Assembly (NCBI RefSeq): GCF_033958435.1
Contig: NC_134146.1
Span: 28,666,501 to 28,730,500, forward strand
From: Carettochelys insculpta
Lineage: Eukaryota; Chordata; Testudines; Carettochelyidae
DNA: 64,000 nt
Direction of reading: 5' to 3'
Shown: positions 1 through 10,977 of the stretch, piece after piece
Position numbering within the stretch: the stretch's first letter is position 1
How the letters are laid out: every line of letters starts with the position of its first letter
The notes under the pieces: generated by a model
Seen by the model: only the letters and a program-made list of their open reading frames with translations
The model's database searches: none
Told to the model about the DNA's origin: nothing
Program-made: the position numbers and the translations under genes

Positions 1-917
1 TCATTATAATCACACATCTTGACTTGGAAATCAGAATTACCATTTACTATGCTCATTTCTGCTGAGTTACATGCTGATAGTTAGGCAGCAGTGAAGGAAT
101 TTGCACACATGTTGTAAAAAACTTTCCACTCTAACCATTCCTGATACAAAATGTTTATTAACCACCACAACCACCCTGCCCCACACACACACCAATATTT
201 ATTTTCAGCAATGTGATATCTCAGACACTTAGTTAAAATGACAAGCTATTACTCTCCACGTAAGAGATTTCCTTGCTCTGCATGCAGGCTAAATGGCTTT
301 GAGGGAACCCATTTTATCAGTACCATCTAAACCGGTTTTGCTGATTTAGAAAAAGGCAGTGAGAGTTGTGCCTCTTTGTTTTAGGGAGTAGCCTGCATTG
401 TCTCTTTCTGAGTTGGGGGGACTTTGATTGTGTGTTATCTTTCTGACTTCTAAGAAGAAAAGGTGTCTTTCACTGCATCCTTCCACCAGGAGTATTTTAT
501 GTTTCTAGCAAAATTCTCTTTTTATGTTCCATGAAACAAGCAAAGCACATCCCTGCTGCATAAAAGGACTTATGCTTGTGCTCAGTTTGTGCTGGCAGAG
601 CTCATGAATGGAATGTTCTTCCTTTAAGTGGCTATGCAGCCACTAATTGCAATCAAATAGGAATCCCGGAGCAGCACCATATCTCTACATGATGAACTGA
701 ATCTAGATCCTGCAAAGTGATCCACTCACATGACCCCTTCTGCCTACATGGAGCCCTACTATCTACAAAGGTTCTCAGGTAGACCCATTTTCAGGACCAG
801 GACTTTAGTTACTATTTCAACATGAAAATGTTGCAAAAGCAAAGCTATCAAGCTGGCCAAGACTGTATTGCTCAGTCCCCTGTCTATTAATGGACCTATC
901 TTTCAGTTTCTTTGAGG
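1..917. other. AT-rich non-coding stretch
   Basis: I see no recognisable gene here. There is a short CA-rich run near 180-192. Open frames are short and show no family motif. Confidence 0.5.
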
Positions 918-919
918 TA

Positions 920-1229
920 CAGGTTGACCCTCTCTAATCCGGAACTCTCATCTGGCAAACTCTATAATCTGGCATGATTTTAGTTAGCTGGACCAACCGC
1001 TTATCATGAGTGTGGCCATGATAACGTTTGTTTACAGCCACCAGTACTGGCTGTCAGTGCTCTGTGCTCTTATTTAGCTGTAATTTACACCTAACTGTCT
1101 TCTAAGAACCCAGTAAGCAGTGGAAGTGTTGGTAATGTGCTAGAAAATACTGACCTCCCCTTGTTTGCAAATTCGCTCATCTGGCACCGGTCAGGTCCCG
1201 AGGGTGCTGGGCGAAAGACGTTCGACTTG
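920..1229. mobile_element. Tigger/pogo-like MITE (TA target duplication)
   Basis: This 310-bp non-autonomous DNA element starts CAGGTTGACCCTCTCTAATC and ends with the degenerate inverse around GACGTTCGACTTG. It is flanked by TA on both sides (918-919 and 1230-1231). The terminal motif CAGGTTGA..CTCTCTAATCCGG is of the kind seen in Tigger/pogo elements of the Tc1/mariner superfamily. It has no coding capacity. A related copy lies at 59383-59699; both share the internal stretch around AAGCAGTGGAAGTGTTGGTA. Confidence 0.75.
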
Positions 1230-1231
1230 TA

Positions 1232-3303
1232 TTTTTATGGTGGAGCTAGTTTCCTGATTATTATTTTATAATGTCCTAAATGAGAAAAGGTGGATCATCA
1301 CAGCAGTATGAAAGTAATCACATCTTCACCTTGCTGAGATGCAAAAACGATTATCAGTGAATGTTCTAGCACAGGATATAACTTTTTTAAAAAATCCCTA
1401 ATTCTTAATAATGAGCACTGCCATTCAAATAGCCCTTTGTCTTTAAAGTACAGTACAAACATTGATCAATCATTCTCCACGACAACCTGGTAGGTAGGAA
1501 ATTCAGTATAATCACCAGCTAGGGAACATGAGGCAAGGAGCTATAAATTGGACTCAGATATAAGATTCAGGAGTTCCTCCTGCCCAGACTTGTATTATGA
1601 CGTGAGATCACCCTACCTCCAAATAGTTTGGCTTAAGGACACTATCCTTCTCCCACCACATCACCGTATAAAGTAGTAACATTCATAACGTATATGCTGT
1701 TGAGACTTTCATCTGGGTTTCTCAAGGCACTTGAGCAATATTAATTAAGTTTCACAAGGTCTATCTGAACATCAGTATTATACATTGTTTTAGAATAATC
1801 AACTGAGGCAAAGAGAGCTGAGGGGGCAAATTCTACTCTCCTGCAGCTTACTTTGGGCAGGGTGCATTTGTGAGCAAAAGGTAGAATGCTCCCCTACATG
1901 GCTGTGGAGCAGTAGTGGTCCTTTCTGTACTCCAGCTTGCCACAGGATATGTTGTTGCCATCCATGTTTGTTTCCCTGCCCACAAGTACTCTACACTACC
2001 CAGGATGCAGAAAGAGCTCCTAGTCTTGGCCATGCAAGAACAGTAAACACTCTGCAGTAGAGGCCAAATCCTGTCACCCTCTCCATGTACCTCAGGGCCA
2101 CTGTGAGTTGGCCTTCTCCACCAGTGAAGAAATGGGAAGAATTTGTGCCTAAGCAGCCAATAACTAGCAAGGAGCAGCCAGTTGCTTAGTAGTAGATTCC
2201 CAGCTGGCAGAATCATTCTTTGGGCATATCAGTGTTATACTCACGAGTTAAAATGCTTGGGACTGCTGTTATCTTATGCGGTCAATATACCAAGAGGGTT
2301 GAGAAGAAGACTGTTATTCTAAAGTCAGGAATCCTGGATTCTGCACTAACCATTTACCTCTCTGAGCAAATTGTAGGGCTTGTTTACATAGCAGCTCATT
2401 GCACAGCAAGCCAAGGAGTGCATCTACGGCACAGCAGCTTACTATGCAGCAACAGTCCATGTGGCCACTGCTACAATGCACTGAAAGTCCTAGAGTCAGG
2501 CTTGGATTTCTACTCTTTCAGCTAGTAGCATGCCAAACTGCACTGAGGGGCTGCCGCTGTCTCAACCCTCTTCATACACTGACCTTGTGTCAGATCAATG
2601 TCCAAACTCCTTCACATGTGAATGGAACATTGCTACTTAATGTGCCCCAGAAGTGTCTGGCAGCTGGGCATCTCCTGCCAAGCACCTGTAACTCTGGCAT
2701 TTGAAACTAACTTCCTGGCCTTTAGTGAACACACAGGCACACACACATATGGCCTCTGGATGGTGCTGGTAATCTGTAAAAACCCCTGACAGGATCCAGA
2801 AGGAAAAGAATCCTCCTCCTCTCTAAGTCTATAATATCGGTGTGGCTGCTCCACGGCTATATCTATAACCTCTACACAACTGTAGTAGAGCCTGATGCTC
2901 TGGATTTAAAGTTTTGACAAGTAGATCCAGACAGTTGTGGGACCTCTGATGACCACAGAAGCAATCCACATCCCATTGAAAGGGATTTGCATTGACTTCA
3001 ACAGGAATTGGATCAAGCCCTTGGCCCCAACTCTTTCCTGGCCTGTCAAAGATCCTTTCTTCCTGCTGCAGAGTCACTGTGGATACACAAAGCACCTGGA
3101 ACTAGGAGAGGAAGTGAAGAAGATTCTCCCTGTCACTTCAGCGGGAATGTAGGTTCCCTAGGGCTGAATAGAATTCCTTTACTTGCCCTCTGGCTTACCA
3201 GGCCTTCACACAATTTCTATGGGATTTTTATGATCACAAATGCTCAGGAGCTTGGCTTTTCATCTCTCACAAAAGATGACTAGGGTTAGGTGATTGCTGT
3301 TAC
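1232..3303. other. Non-coding stretch, no gene recognised
   Basis: Several open frames of 70-120 codons occur on both strands (for example 1848-2216 minus), but they overlap one another, have no motif and no splice-like organisation that I can support. The segment near 1460-1580 vaguely resembles a MIR SINE but is too decayed to call. Confidence 0.45.
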
Positions 3304-3526
3304 TCATAGGAACATTAGAATATCCATGATGGTGAGACCACTGGTCCATCTAGCCCAGTATGCTGCTGCTGACAGTGCCAGAAGCTTCAGAGACAATGAA
3401 CAGAACAGGGCAACTCTGAGTGATCCATCCTCTGTTGATCAGTCCAGTGTCTGGCTGCAGGAGGCTTAGGGTTACCCAGAGCACAGGTGTTCATCCCAGC
3501 CATCTTGGATAACAGCCACTGATGGG
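3304..3526 (-). mobile_element. CR1 LINE 3' end fragment, minus strand
   Basis: The block reads like the reverse complement of a CR1 3' untranslated region: a CATAGGAACATTAGAA-type start, then a CTGGTCCATCTAGCCCAGTA box and an ATGAACAGAACAGGGCAA box. The same boxes occur at 25146-25410 and, on the other strand, at the end of the CR1 copy at 46269. Such 5'-truncated tails are the normal remains of CR1 retrotransposition. It directly abuts the Penelope-like fragment that follows. Confidence 0.75.
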
Positions 3527-3649
3527 ACTGTCATCACTTGTCATCACCTATAGCCCCCAACTCAAACCCCTCCAGCACATTATCAACAATCTACAACCTA
3601 TACTGAAACATGTGATGCTACACGCAGAAGGGTTCTGGGTGAGAGGTCT

Positions 3650-4180
3650 GTGCTTTCCTACAGACGACCACCTAACCTCAGGAAAATTCTCACTAGCAAC
3701 CACACACCAGAACACAGTAATACTAATCCTGGAACTTTTCCCTGCAACAAACTCCGTTGCCAACTTTGTCCACATATTTACTCTGGAGACACTATCACTG
3801 GACCTAACCATTTCAGTTACACGGTCAGGGGCTCATATTCCTGTACCTCTGCCAATGTTATATATGCCATCATGTGCCAGCAATGCCCCTCTGCTGTAGA
3901 TATTGGTCAGACTGGACAATCACTTCACCAGAGAATGAATGGATACAAATCAGACATTAGTAATCTGAATACACATAAACCCATCAGTGAGCATTTCAGT
4001 GGAGCAGGCCATACCATTAAAGACCTGAAAATCTGCATCCTAAACAAAGAGACTTTAATACCAGATTACAAAGGGAGACATTTGAACTGGAGTTTATCTT
4101 CAAGTTTGACACTTTGTGCCAAGGTCTTAACAGAGATAGCATTTACCTTACACATTACAAGGATAGTTTCTCCATCTTAG
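3650..4180 (+). pseudogene. GIY-YIG endonuclease domain of Penelope-like element (decayed)
   Basis: The 176-codon frame has a Cys cluster (CNKLRCQLC, residues 32-40) followed by IYAIMC (71-76) and DIGQTGQSLHQR (84-95), then SEHF (113-116). This order, a Cys motif and then a GIY-YIG nuclease, is characteristic of the C-terminus of Penelope-like reverse transcriptases, where the nuclease nicks the target for priming. The second signature tyrosine (YIG) is replaced by Asp at residue 84, and from about residue 130 the frame diverges from what the family shows, so the copy is inactive. The initial Met is only the first in the open frame; the protein is missing its reverse transcriptase domain. Confidence 0.8.
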
Positions 4181-4376
4181 TTATTTGTAGCAATCTCAGG
4201 CAAGTCATTTAGCAGACACTTGCAGTAAGTATTTTCTTCCCCTTCTTCCCCACTCTTTGCTCCCTCACTCCCCTTTGGTCTTTCTGTCCTGTGCAGCTGA
4301 ATTGTCAGTTTTCGTTTCATTTTTTTTCCTTTCTGTTAAATTCTCATTGTTCCAATTTACTTCACTCAGAATACCC

Positions 4377-4414
4377 ATATCTGACGAAGTGGGTCTGTTC
4401 CATGAAAGCTTGGC
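4377..4414 (+). ncRNA. Hammerhead ribozyme-like core in Penelope tail
   Basis: The core CTGACGA at 4381-4387 is followed by a stem GTGGG/TTCCAT (with wobble pairs) and GAAA at 4404-4407, the conserved hammerhead order. The stem I partners (AT-rich before, GGCA after) no longer pair well, so this copy is probably dead. Compare the better copy at 34131-34172. Hammerhead motifs are established in Penelope-like elements; the assignment here is by pattern only. Confidence 0.45.
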
Positions 4415-4592
4415 ACCTAATAAATTATTTTGTTAGTCTTTAAAGTGCTACATGACTGCTTTTTTGTTTTACTAACCCAAAGAGTCCGGCATCCTAACTC
4501 CAGCAGACTACTGACAAACACAGGCCACTGGGCCTGGTGAGGGGAGGCTGCCACTGAGGGGGCAGGTGTGTCAGATGTAGTCTGGGCCCATT

Positions 4593-4871
4593 CTACACCA
4601 CCAGATCTTGACTCAGGGTCCCAAAAGGGACAGGGTGGTCCACCACTAGGTCAGCAGGGATCCAGTTGCTACAAGCCAACTGTGCCTCAGGCAGAGCTAC
4701 AGACAGACTGAGGTCAGCTGTCCCTGGTCCACTTCTTCCCTTCCTCTCAGGGTGTTCTTGGACCAGCAGGATGTCCTCAAACTCCAGCTCTTCTGGGTAG
4801 GTGGCCAGTGGCATGCAGAGTTCCACTGGGTTCAGCAGCAGGGTCAGCAGCCGTGACTGAGCAGGATCCAT
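4593..4871 (-). CDS. Short ORF of unknown function in GC-rich block
   Basis: A 92-codon frame begins MDPAQSRLLTLLLNPVELCM and ends with a stop near 4593. It is preceded on the same strand by TATAAA near 4920 and about 45 bases of possible leader. I do not recognise the protein. It is rich in Leu, Glu and Pro and has no clear domain. The arrangement of TATA box, leader and short ORF could be a fragment of an LTR element with the start of a gag-like frame, but I see no reverse transcriptase or primer-binding site. It may equally be a chance frame. Confidence 0.25.
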   Translation of the reverse strand: MDPAQSRLLTLLLNPVELCMPLATYPEELEFEDILLVQEHPERKGRSGPGTADLSLSVALPEAQLACSNWIPADLVVDHPVPFGTLSQDLVV

Positions 4872-4915
4872 CTGCCTTCCTCTGTGACTCAGCCCCAGCT
4901 GAGCAAGAGGCGTCG

Positions 4916-4924
4916 CTCTTTATA
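4916..4924 (-). promoter_or_regulatory. TATA-like box upstream of 4871 ORF
   Basis: The minus strand reads AGTATAAAGAG here, about 45 bases upstream of the ATG at 4871, a spacing compatible with a short leader. No other promoter element is evident. Confidence 0.25.
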
Positions 4925-5820
4925 CTTCCTGTCCCAGTTACTTACTTCTGGCAGGTGGGGTGAGAAAGGCTTAGCTCTGCCCAGTAGTGACCACTTTGGC
5001 TCAGAGGGAGCCACACTGCCACGCTACAAGGTCCTAGAGAGAAAATGAATTGAACTTCCTATACAATGTGCAGTAAGCAGAGACCATGTACAAAGTTACT
5101 TTGATATTAAAAAGTGAAAGTACATTTTAAAATTTTTCAATGCTTTAAGATGTTAGCATATGTTTAATGAGATTAATTAGCACAGCAACATGCTATAATT
5201 ATTGACAATGCACACTTCCAGCACCTGGAAAATGATCGTATTCAGGACTGACATGACATCCCGGGTGGGGACAAGGGTCTAGCAATTGCCCCCAACACAG
5301 GTTCTCTGTCACATCATACGTTCTTCAGCATATGACATTATTTCTTTAGTGAGCAGCAAATTACTAACAAAGAAAATCACTCAAAATTGTTTATTAGCAT
5401 AACCGGACCTCGTACTGCTACAGCAATTAATTCCAAAATCAACACAAGCCTATGAGTAATGCAGTGGTAGTTGGTCTAACATAAAGATTAATATCTCATC
5501 CATAGTAAGTGAGTCTCCACTGATAAATTTAAAAAGAAATAAAGTAACATCAATCATGTGCACATAGTATAATTAACAAGCCCCATCAGAAGTCTGTTTA
5601 ATCAGGTTATGTTCTTCATAGCGTTACATTTGGAACAGAAATTCATTCTCATTCTTTGATGACATTCTGGCTTGATATGAGTTAGCTAAATGTACAGGCT
5701 ATGTTTTGTAAAATGCCCAGAATCCAAAGTAATTGAGGCACAGAGGAGTGTTGCTCCTCCATAAAAGAGGAAGATATTCTGCCTGAATGCATGGTGTGCC
5801 TCCTCCTACAACCCCTCATG

Positions 5821-6531
5821 AGCCGTGTCTACACGTGCACGCTACTTCGAAGTAGCAGCACTAACTTCGAAATAGCGCCCGTCACGGCTACACGCGCCAG
5901 GTGCTATTTCGAAGTTAACTTCGACGTTAGGCGGTGAGACGTCGAAGTCGCTAACCCCATGAGGTGATAGGAATAGTGCCCTACTTCGACGTTCAACGTC
6001 GAAGTAGGGACCGTGTAGTCATTGCGCGTCCCACAACTTCGAAATAGCAGGGTCCGCCATGGCGACCATCAGCTGAGGGGTTGAAAGATGCTCTCTCTCC
6101 AGCCCCTGCGGGGCTCTATGGTCACCGTGGGCAGCAGCCCTTAGCCCAGGGCTTCTGGCTGCTTCTGCGGCAGCTGGGGATCCATGCTGCAGGCACAGGG
6201 TCTGCAACCAGTTGTCGGCTCTGTGGATCTTGTGTTGTTTAGTGCAACTGTGTCTGGGAGGGGCCCTTTAAGGGAGCGGCTTGCTGTTGAGTCCGCCCTG
6301 TGACCCTGTCTGCAGCTGTGCCTGGCACCCTTATTTCGATGTGTGCTACTTTGGCGTGTAGACGTTCCCTTGCAGCGCCTATTTCGATGTGGTGCCGCGC
6401 AATGTCGAAGTTGAACATCGACGTTGCCAGCCCTGGAGGACGTGTAGACGTTATTCATCGAAATAGCCTATTTCGATGGTGTTACATCGAAATAAGCTAT
6501 TTCGATGTTGGCTTCACGTGTAGACGTAGCC
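5821..6531. mobile_element. Harbinger MITE, 711 bp (copy A)
   Basis: Terminal repeats AGCCGTGTCTACACGTG and CACGTGTAGACGTAGCC bound the element, with ATG duplicated on each side (5818-5820 and 6532-6534). About 320 bp at the left match the left end of the autonomous-like copy at 18267 and about 390 bp at the right match its right end, so it is an internal-deletion derivative. It still contains the first codons of the nuclease gene (minus strand, MDPQLPQKQPEALG then stop). Subterminal regions are full of TTCGAA and ACGTCGAAGT palindromes. It has exactly the same length as copies C (24314) and D (45166). Confidence 0.92.
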
Positions 6532-6534
6532 ATG

Positions 6535-7790
6535 GAGTCCAGTACCTCTCCCAACTCAGCCACTGGCTCCACTGCCCTCTTCCTGTAGGGTGCATCCCAC
6601 TGGGAAAAGGACTAGTGAAAGCCCTACACTTTCCTGCGTTGTGACTGGCCTTCATGCAGGGTATGTTGGGGGAATTATATTGACTCTCTGGCCATTAGGC
6701 CATACTACTCTGACCACAGGTGGAATCATATTAACTCTTTGGACAGCAGGCTCTTCTACCTTTACTACTGAGGGGAATTATACAGACTCACTGGCTGTTA
6801 GGACACACTACCCTGAGGCAGGGAGTGTGGACTTGTACTCTGGCCAACAGGCCATACTACCCCAAGAGAGTGGGGTGTAGAACTGGACTCAGGCTGTTAG
6901 GCCACACTGTCCTGAGATGAAGGGGTCTAGTAGAGTTCAGGGGGCTGCAGAGAGTCCAGCCGTTCCCTCACAGAAGGGCACGGCGTCCTGCCATAATAAG
7001 CTTGCAGTCCCTCTTTTGGGTCTGGACCCCTATTAGAACACTGTGACATTTCAGATTTAAACACCCAAAATCATTACATTTATAATTTTTCAAATCCTGC
7101 AATAGTGAAATTGACCAAAAGGGACCAGGAATTTGGTAGGCCCCTAAACATGACAAAATCACTCCACTCACACATCAGGGATCTGAAAGTATTTTCATTG
7201 CTTTGGGCTGTTTGTCCAAAAGAACTAGTAGCAAATTATTACAGATCCTGGCCACTGGAGGTAGGAGCATGCCAAAAACTCAGGTTCACAAGGCTCAGCC
7301 TAAGGGACTGTGGTGCAGATGTTTAGGCTTGAATGTTTTCCAGGTGTGGGCCCCATTGAGCAGGGTGGGTCCTATAACTCAGGCTGTAGTCTGAGCTCAG
7401 ACATCTGCATCACAGTGAAACAGCCCCTATGCTGACCCCCACAAGCCCCAATCATCTGGCACAGCCCAGCTGTGAGTCCATAACTGCAGTATAGACAGAT
7501 TCTTCCAGACCTCACTATTGTCACTTTGTTGTAGAGCACGCCACGGCTGCAGTGAACAGCTGAGCACCAGCGGAGGTTTTACTGCATGGCCCTGGCTTTG
7601 TGCTATATCTCCATACACCTTATCTGGGTGACTCCTAATTTACAACAGGGCAGCTGAGTGGAGAATCAGACCCTATCTATCTGTGTAGCTGTACTGAGTT
7701 CCTCACAGAAGCATCTGAATGATCACAACTCTTCCAGATGCAAAAGCACAGGGTCCTGCTCCCCGAAATGGAAGGAATGCACTTTAATTT
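6535..7790. other. Non-coding stretch with loose internal repeats
   Basis: Between about 6660 and 6930 a phrase meaning 'GAATTATATTGACTCTCTGG...AGGCCATACTAC' recurs about five times at 50-60-bp spacing in diverged form, suggesting a decayed short tandem repeat. The rest has no recognised feature. Confidence 0.45.
6655..6935. repeat. Diverged tandem repeat, period about 50-60 bp
   Basis: Units share a core of the type ACTCTCTGGCC..TTAGGCCATACTAC, seen near 6680, 6740, 6790, 6840 and 6890. Units differ by many substitutions and by small length changes, so it is an old minisatellite. No coding function is implied even though one frame stays open across it. Confidence 0.55.
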
Positions 7791-7791
7791 A

Positions 7792-8260
7792 CAGTAATCC
7801 CTCAATTTATATGGAGGTTGTGTCCTGGGCAACCTCTGTGTAAATCAGATGTTATGTAAATCTGGGGAGATCCCCAGAATTCCCCTGACTGGGGGAATGG
7901 GCTCCTGGAGCCTCTGGGGAAACCAGGGAGCAGCAGTGTTCCCTCACCATTCCAGCTGCCCACTTCTTCTGGCTGGGAGAAGTGGCGCGGCCCGTGGGTC
8001 CAGCTACCAGCTTCCCCCAGCTGGGGTAAGTGTGGGAGGGCATCTATGGCCCCCGGCTTCTCCCAGCTGGGGGGCACACAGCTGCTGGCAGCGCAGTTTC
8101 TCCCAGCTGTGAGAAACAGTGCTGCTAGCAGCTGTCTGCATGCCAGGCTCTCCAACCGGGGGAACCAGAGGCTGGGGGCAGGGGAAGTTTTGATTTGCAC
8201 TTAACTTGTGTTAATGTGAGTTAAGTGCAAATCAAAATCACGTTTCTCAAGGGTTTACGG
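7792..8260. mobile_element. Tigger/pogo-like MITE with GC-rich interior
   Basis: The element begins CAGTAATCCCTCAATTTATA and ends in a degenerate inverse (CTCAAGGGTTTACGG), with TA at 7790-7791 and 8261-8262. The interior 7870-8150 is GC-rich and repetitive (CCAGCTGGGG-type words). It has an inner near-palindrome at about 8190-8245 (TTGATTTGCACTTAA and TTAAGTGCAAATCAA). No transposase is encoded. Confidence 0.7.
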
Positions 8261-8262
8261 TA

Positions 8263-8581
8263 CAGTGAACTCTCTCATATCCGACAGCCACGGGACTGGG
8301 AGGTTGCCAGACAGGTAAATATTCTGGATAGTAGAGACATATACCTAGCGATGCATAACACTAAAGAAAAACAAGATTAGGTATTAAACTAAAACATATG
8401 CAGAGTACTTTATTGAACAACAGCAGTACTGTAAATTTATACTGTATTTGCTGTATTTATTTGTATTTACTCTCACCATACTCTAGTTATGGAAAAAGTA
8501 ACTAAAATATACGTATGGTTAAAATGCCCAGTTATCTGAGAGCTCTGGATAATAGAATATTGGACATGAAAGAGTTTATTG
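8263..8581. mobile_element. Tigger/pogo-like MITE, adjacent to the previous one
   Basis: It starts CAGTGAACTCTCTCATATCC immediately after the TA that ends the preceding element and finishes ATGAAAGAGTTTATTG followed by TA at 8582-8583. The two termini are inverted relatives of each other. It has no coding capacity. Confidence 0.7.
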
Positions 8582-8583
8582 TA

Positions 8584-10177
8584 CAGCATGAGCAGTAAAG
8601 ATCTATCTGTACAGTTCCAATCGTATCCAGTAGAGAGAAGTGGCACAGGTACACACAGCATACAGTATTGTAGCAAGGTAATTCCCCGCCCCTGAAAAAA
8701 GCTGTTTAACAAGGATTACTAAGACTAGAATCACAAGAAAGGATGCGGAGGGGAGGGGCAATTTCTGAAACTGTATCAGAGGGTTTCTTAGCAGTGTTCA
8801 AAAGTCTGAATATACTAAAGCGCAATATCTCTGTGGGTCCACTTCCAGCAGTGTCACATTTCCTGGGGTTGTCTGCCAATCCAATATTCAATTTGCAGCA
8901 TCTTTCAAAGTCCCTGATATAATTACAGGCGCTCTTTCAGAGAGCAGACACACTCATGTTTCTTCTCTTGAAATTTTTCAAATCGGAAGTTTAGTGCCCC
9001 AATGGAAATATAAATATATGCAATAAAAGCCTCAAAGCATAATAAAGTCAGTTTATCAAGGTTGTGGGGACTATCAATAATAAAATCCTAGCCTGGTTTA
9101 GTTTCTTGACAAAGGCTAGACAGACGTGGCTGGAACACTAAAACGTGTTTTTCTTTATAGCTCGTCTGACATATTTTAAATCATGGCTTGTTCTCTTTGG
9201 TTTAAATTTGATACATTTTGACCTTTTCTATACTGTTACAAAACCCCCAAACAAAAAATCCAAATCTCTCTGAACCATGTTAAGTCTTAATTCCTAAAAT
9301 GTTCGGATATGTGAAAAACAGAAATAATGTAAACCAAAATGGGACAAATCATTAATCTGAGAGTTGTCAGTTTGAAGCTGGCCCTCCAGGCAGTGCCCCA
9401 TCCCTTCACTGCCCTACTTTGACATTACACCTAAAGGCTGTCTACTCTCTCACAAGAAGCTGGTCTGTGAAATTGGGAAATTCAATCAGACAGTAAGAAA
9501 TCATCTTATAATTTTTCAAATTAAAATCCTTCCTCCGTGCAATCCCCATTAATACTATCGCTCACCCATGCTTAGATTTGCCCTTGCCAGTTATTTCAGA
9601 CTCTTGCAGATTATCCCATATGAGAAAATGAATTACATTTGAAACCAGAGACTCCTGCTATACCGCATCGCACACCTCGGCAGCCCGTTAAGATTGACAG
9701 TATTGTTCAGGCTTATACCAACCTTGTACACTTTTGGGTTACTGCTGCTTCTGAAGCATCTGGCTCTGCTCGCTGCTAGAAGCAGAATATTAGACTACCT
9801 GAACCACTGGGTATGATTCTTTATAGGGCTGATTTCTATGTTCTTTTGTGTTTTTATCTTTTATAGGCATTACAGGCTACTGGGTGCAATCCAGACCAGT
9901 GAGGGATTCTGCCATTGCTGGCCCAGTAACCTTGCGTGCCTGAAATATTTTGCTCCCTGCCTCAGATGCCCACAGCCAGCCAGTCTACATGCCTGCAAGT
10001 CACACCCTGACTTCAACAATCCATCTATCCCCACTCTGGCTTCCACCAGCCAGTGACAGCCAGCAATGTGGCCCCAAAATACCCCCACGTGTTGGCCCAC
10101 ATTTCCTCAAGGACATCTGCTCTGAAATGTCCTGCCTCCTCCTGGACAGTTCAGAGACACAACAGGCTTGTTTGTTC
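8584..10177. other. AT-rich non-coding stretch
   Basis: No gene, repeat family or structured element was recognised. Open frames are below 80 codons and have no motif. Confidence 0.45.
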
Positions 10178-10185
10178 CTCTAACG

Positions 10186-10479
10186 CAGAGGTGGAGAGCC
10201 TTCTTTTAGGGGGCCAGCGAGCCACAGAAATATTAGTCAGGGGCCACACACAAGTGAGCAGCAAATCTCCCCCGCCCACAGAAAATACCTCACTGACCTG
10301 GCTCCCAAATGAGAAGGGGAAAAAAAAAGATATTCATTTCCCTAACAGTCAGCTCAGAGCCATGGGGCTGGAGTGCAAACGCTAGTTCACCCCACTGTGG
10401 AGGAAAGCCCTGAGCCCCACCATGGGCCAGATCACAGGAAGCCAGATCCGGCTGGGAGACTGAAGATTTCCCATCCCTG
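10186..10479. mobile_element. hAT-type MITE
   Basis: Ends CAGAGGTGGAGAGCC and GATTTCCCATCCCTG are inverted relatives of the common hAT end CAGGGGTGGG. The 8-bp flanks CTCTAACG and CTTTAAAG agree at six of eight positions, as expected for an old hAT duplication. The interior has GGGGCCACAC and GGGCCAGATC words typical of this MITE type. It is non-coding. Confidence 0.7.
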
Positions 10480-10487
10480 CTTTAAAG

Positions 10488-10975
10488 ACACCAAGTCACC
10501 TCATATTCAGAACTTTTCCTACACACACTGTCCGTACATCGTACGGAAGTCCTGGTGATGATTGAGTTCTGAGTTTTTCTATGATATCTTCCAGGACATA
10601 TTTTAGATACAGATCATAACTGCAGTGCATCTGGGCACACTGACATGGTTGGGCCACATGGACCTCACTTCCTGATACCAGTGAATCCCTTGCCCTCTGG
10701 CACTTGCGTGTTCTTAGGGTGACCCCTCCCTGTTGCGGAGTTGCAAGAATGTTAGCCACTGGGTGGTCTGGAGGCAGCAGATCCAAGGCCTTTTTCCTGG
10801 CAGAGCATCTGACACTATATTTTCTTTCCCCTGTACGTAGAAGAATCCTGTTTTGCCAACTTTGTCTGTCTATGGGTTTCAAGACATTTTCTAAGCCAAT
10901 AACCATAGTTTCACCTGCAGAGTTTTTACAAACATTTCACAGTGACACTAATGCGTTATTAGATTTCAGGCAATA
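10488..10975. other. Non-coding stretch
   Basis: Overlapping frames on both strands (10496-10906 minus, 10704-11126 plus) conflict with each other and show no domain. I call nothing here. Confidence 0.4.
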
Positions 10976-10977
10976 TA

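Larger units (their letters stand above)
3527..4470 (+). mobile_element. Penelope-like retrotransposon, 3' fragment
   Basis: A 5'-truncated Penelope-like element carries the end of its reading frame with a GIY-YIG endonuclease domain. An AT-rich 3' region follows, then a tail ending GTGCTACATGACTGC and a T-rich run. The tail matches the tails at 12984-13340 and 34.0-34.2 kb. The upstream segment 3527-3649 also reads as family sequence (CACATTATCAACAATCTACA) in a different frame from the main ORF, so the copy is frameshifted. The boundary with the CR1 tail on the left is approximate. Confidence 0.75.
4471..5817. other. GC-rich block of unknown origin, then AT-rich non-coding DNA
   Basis: About 4480-5030 is GC-richer than its surroundings and holds a minus-strand frame with an upstream TATA-like box (described separately). 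From 5030 to 5817 the sequence is AT-rich with no recognised feature. Confidence 0.45.
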
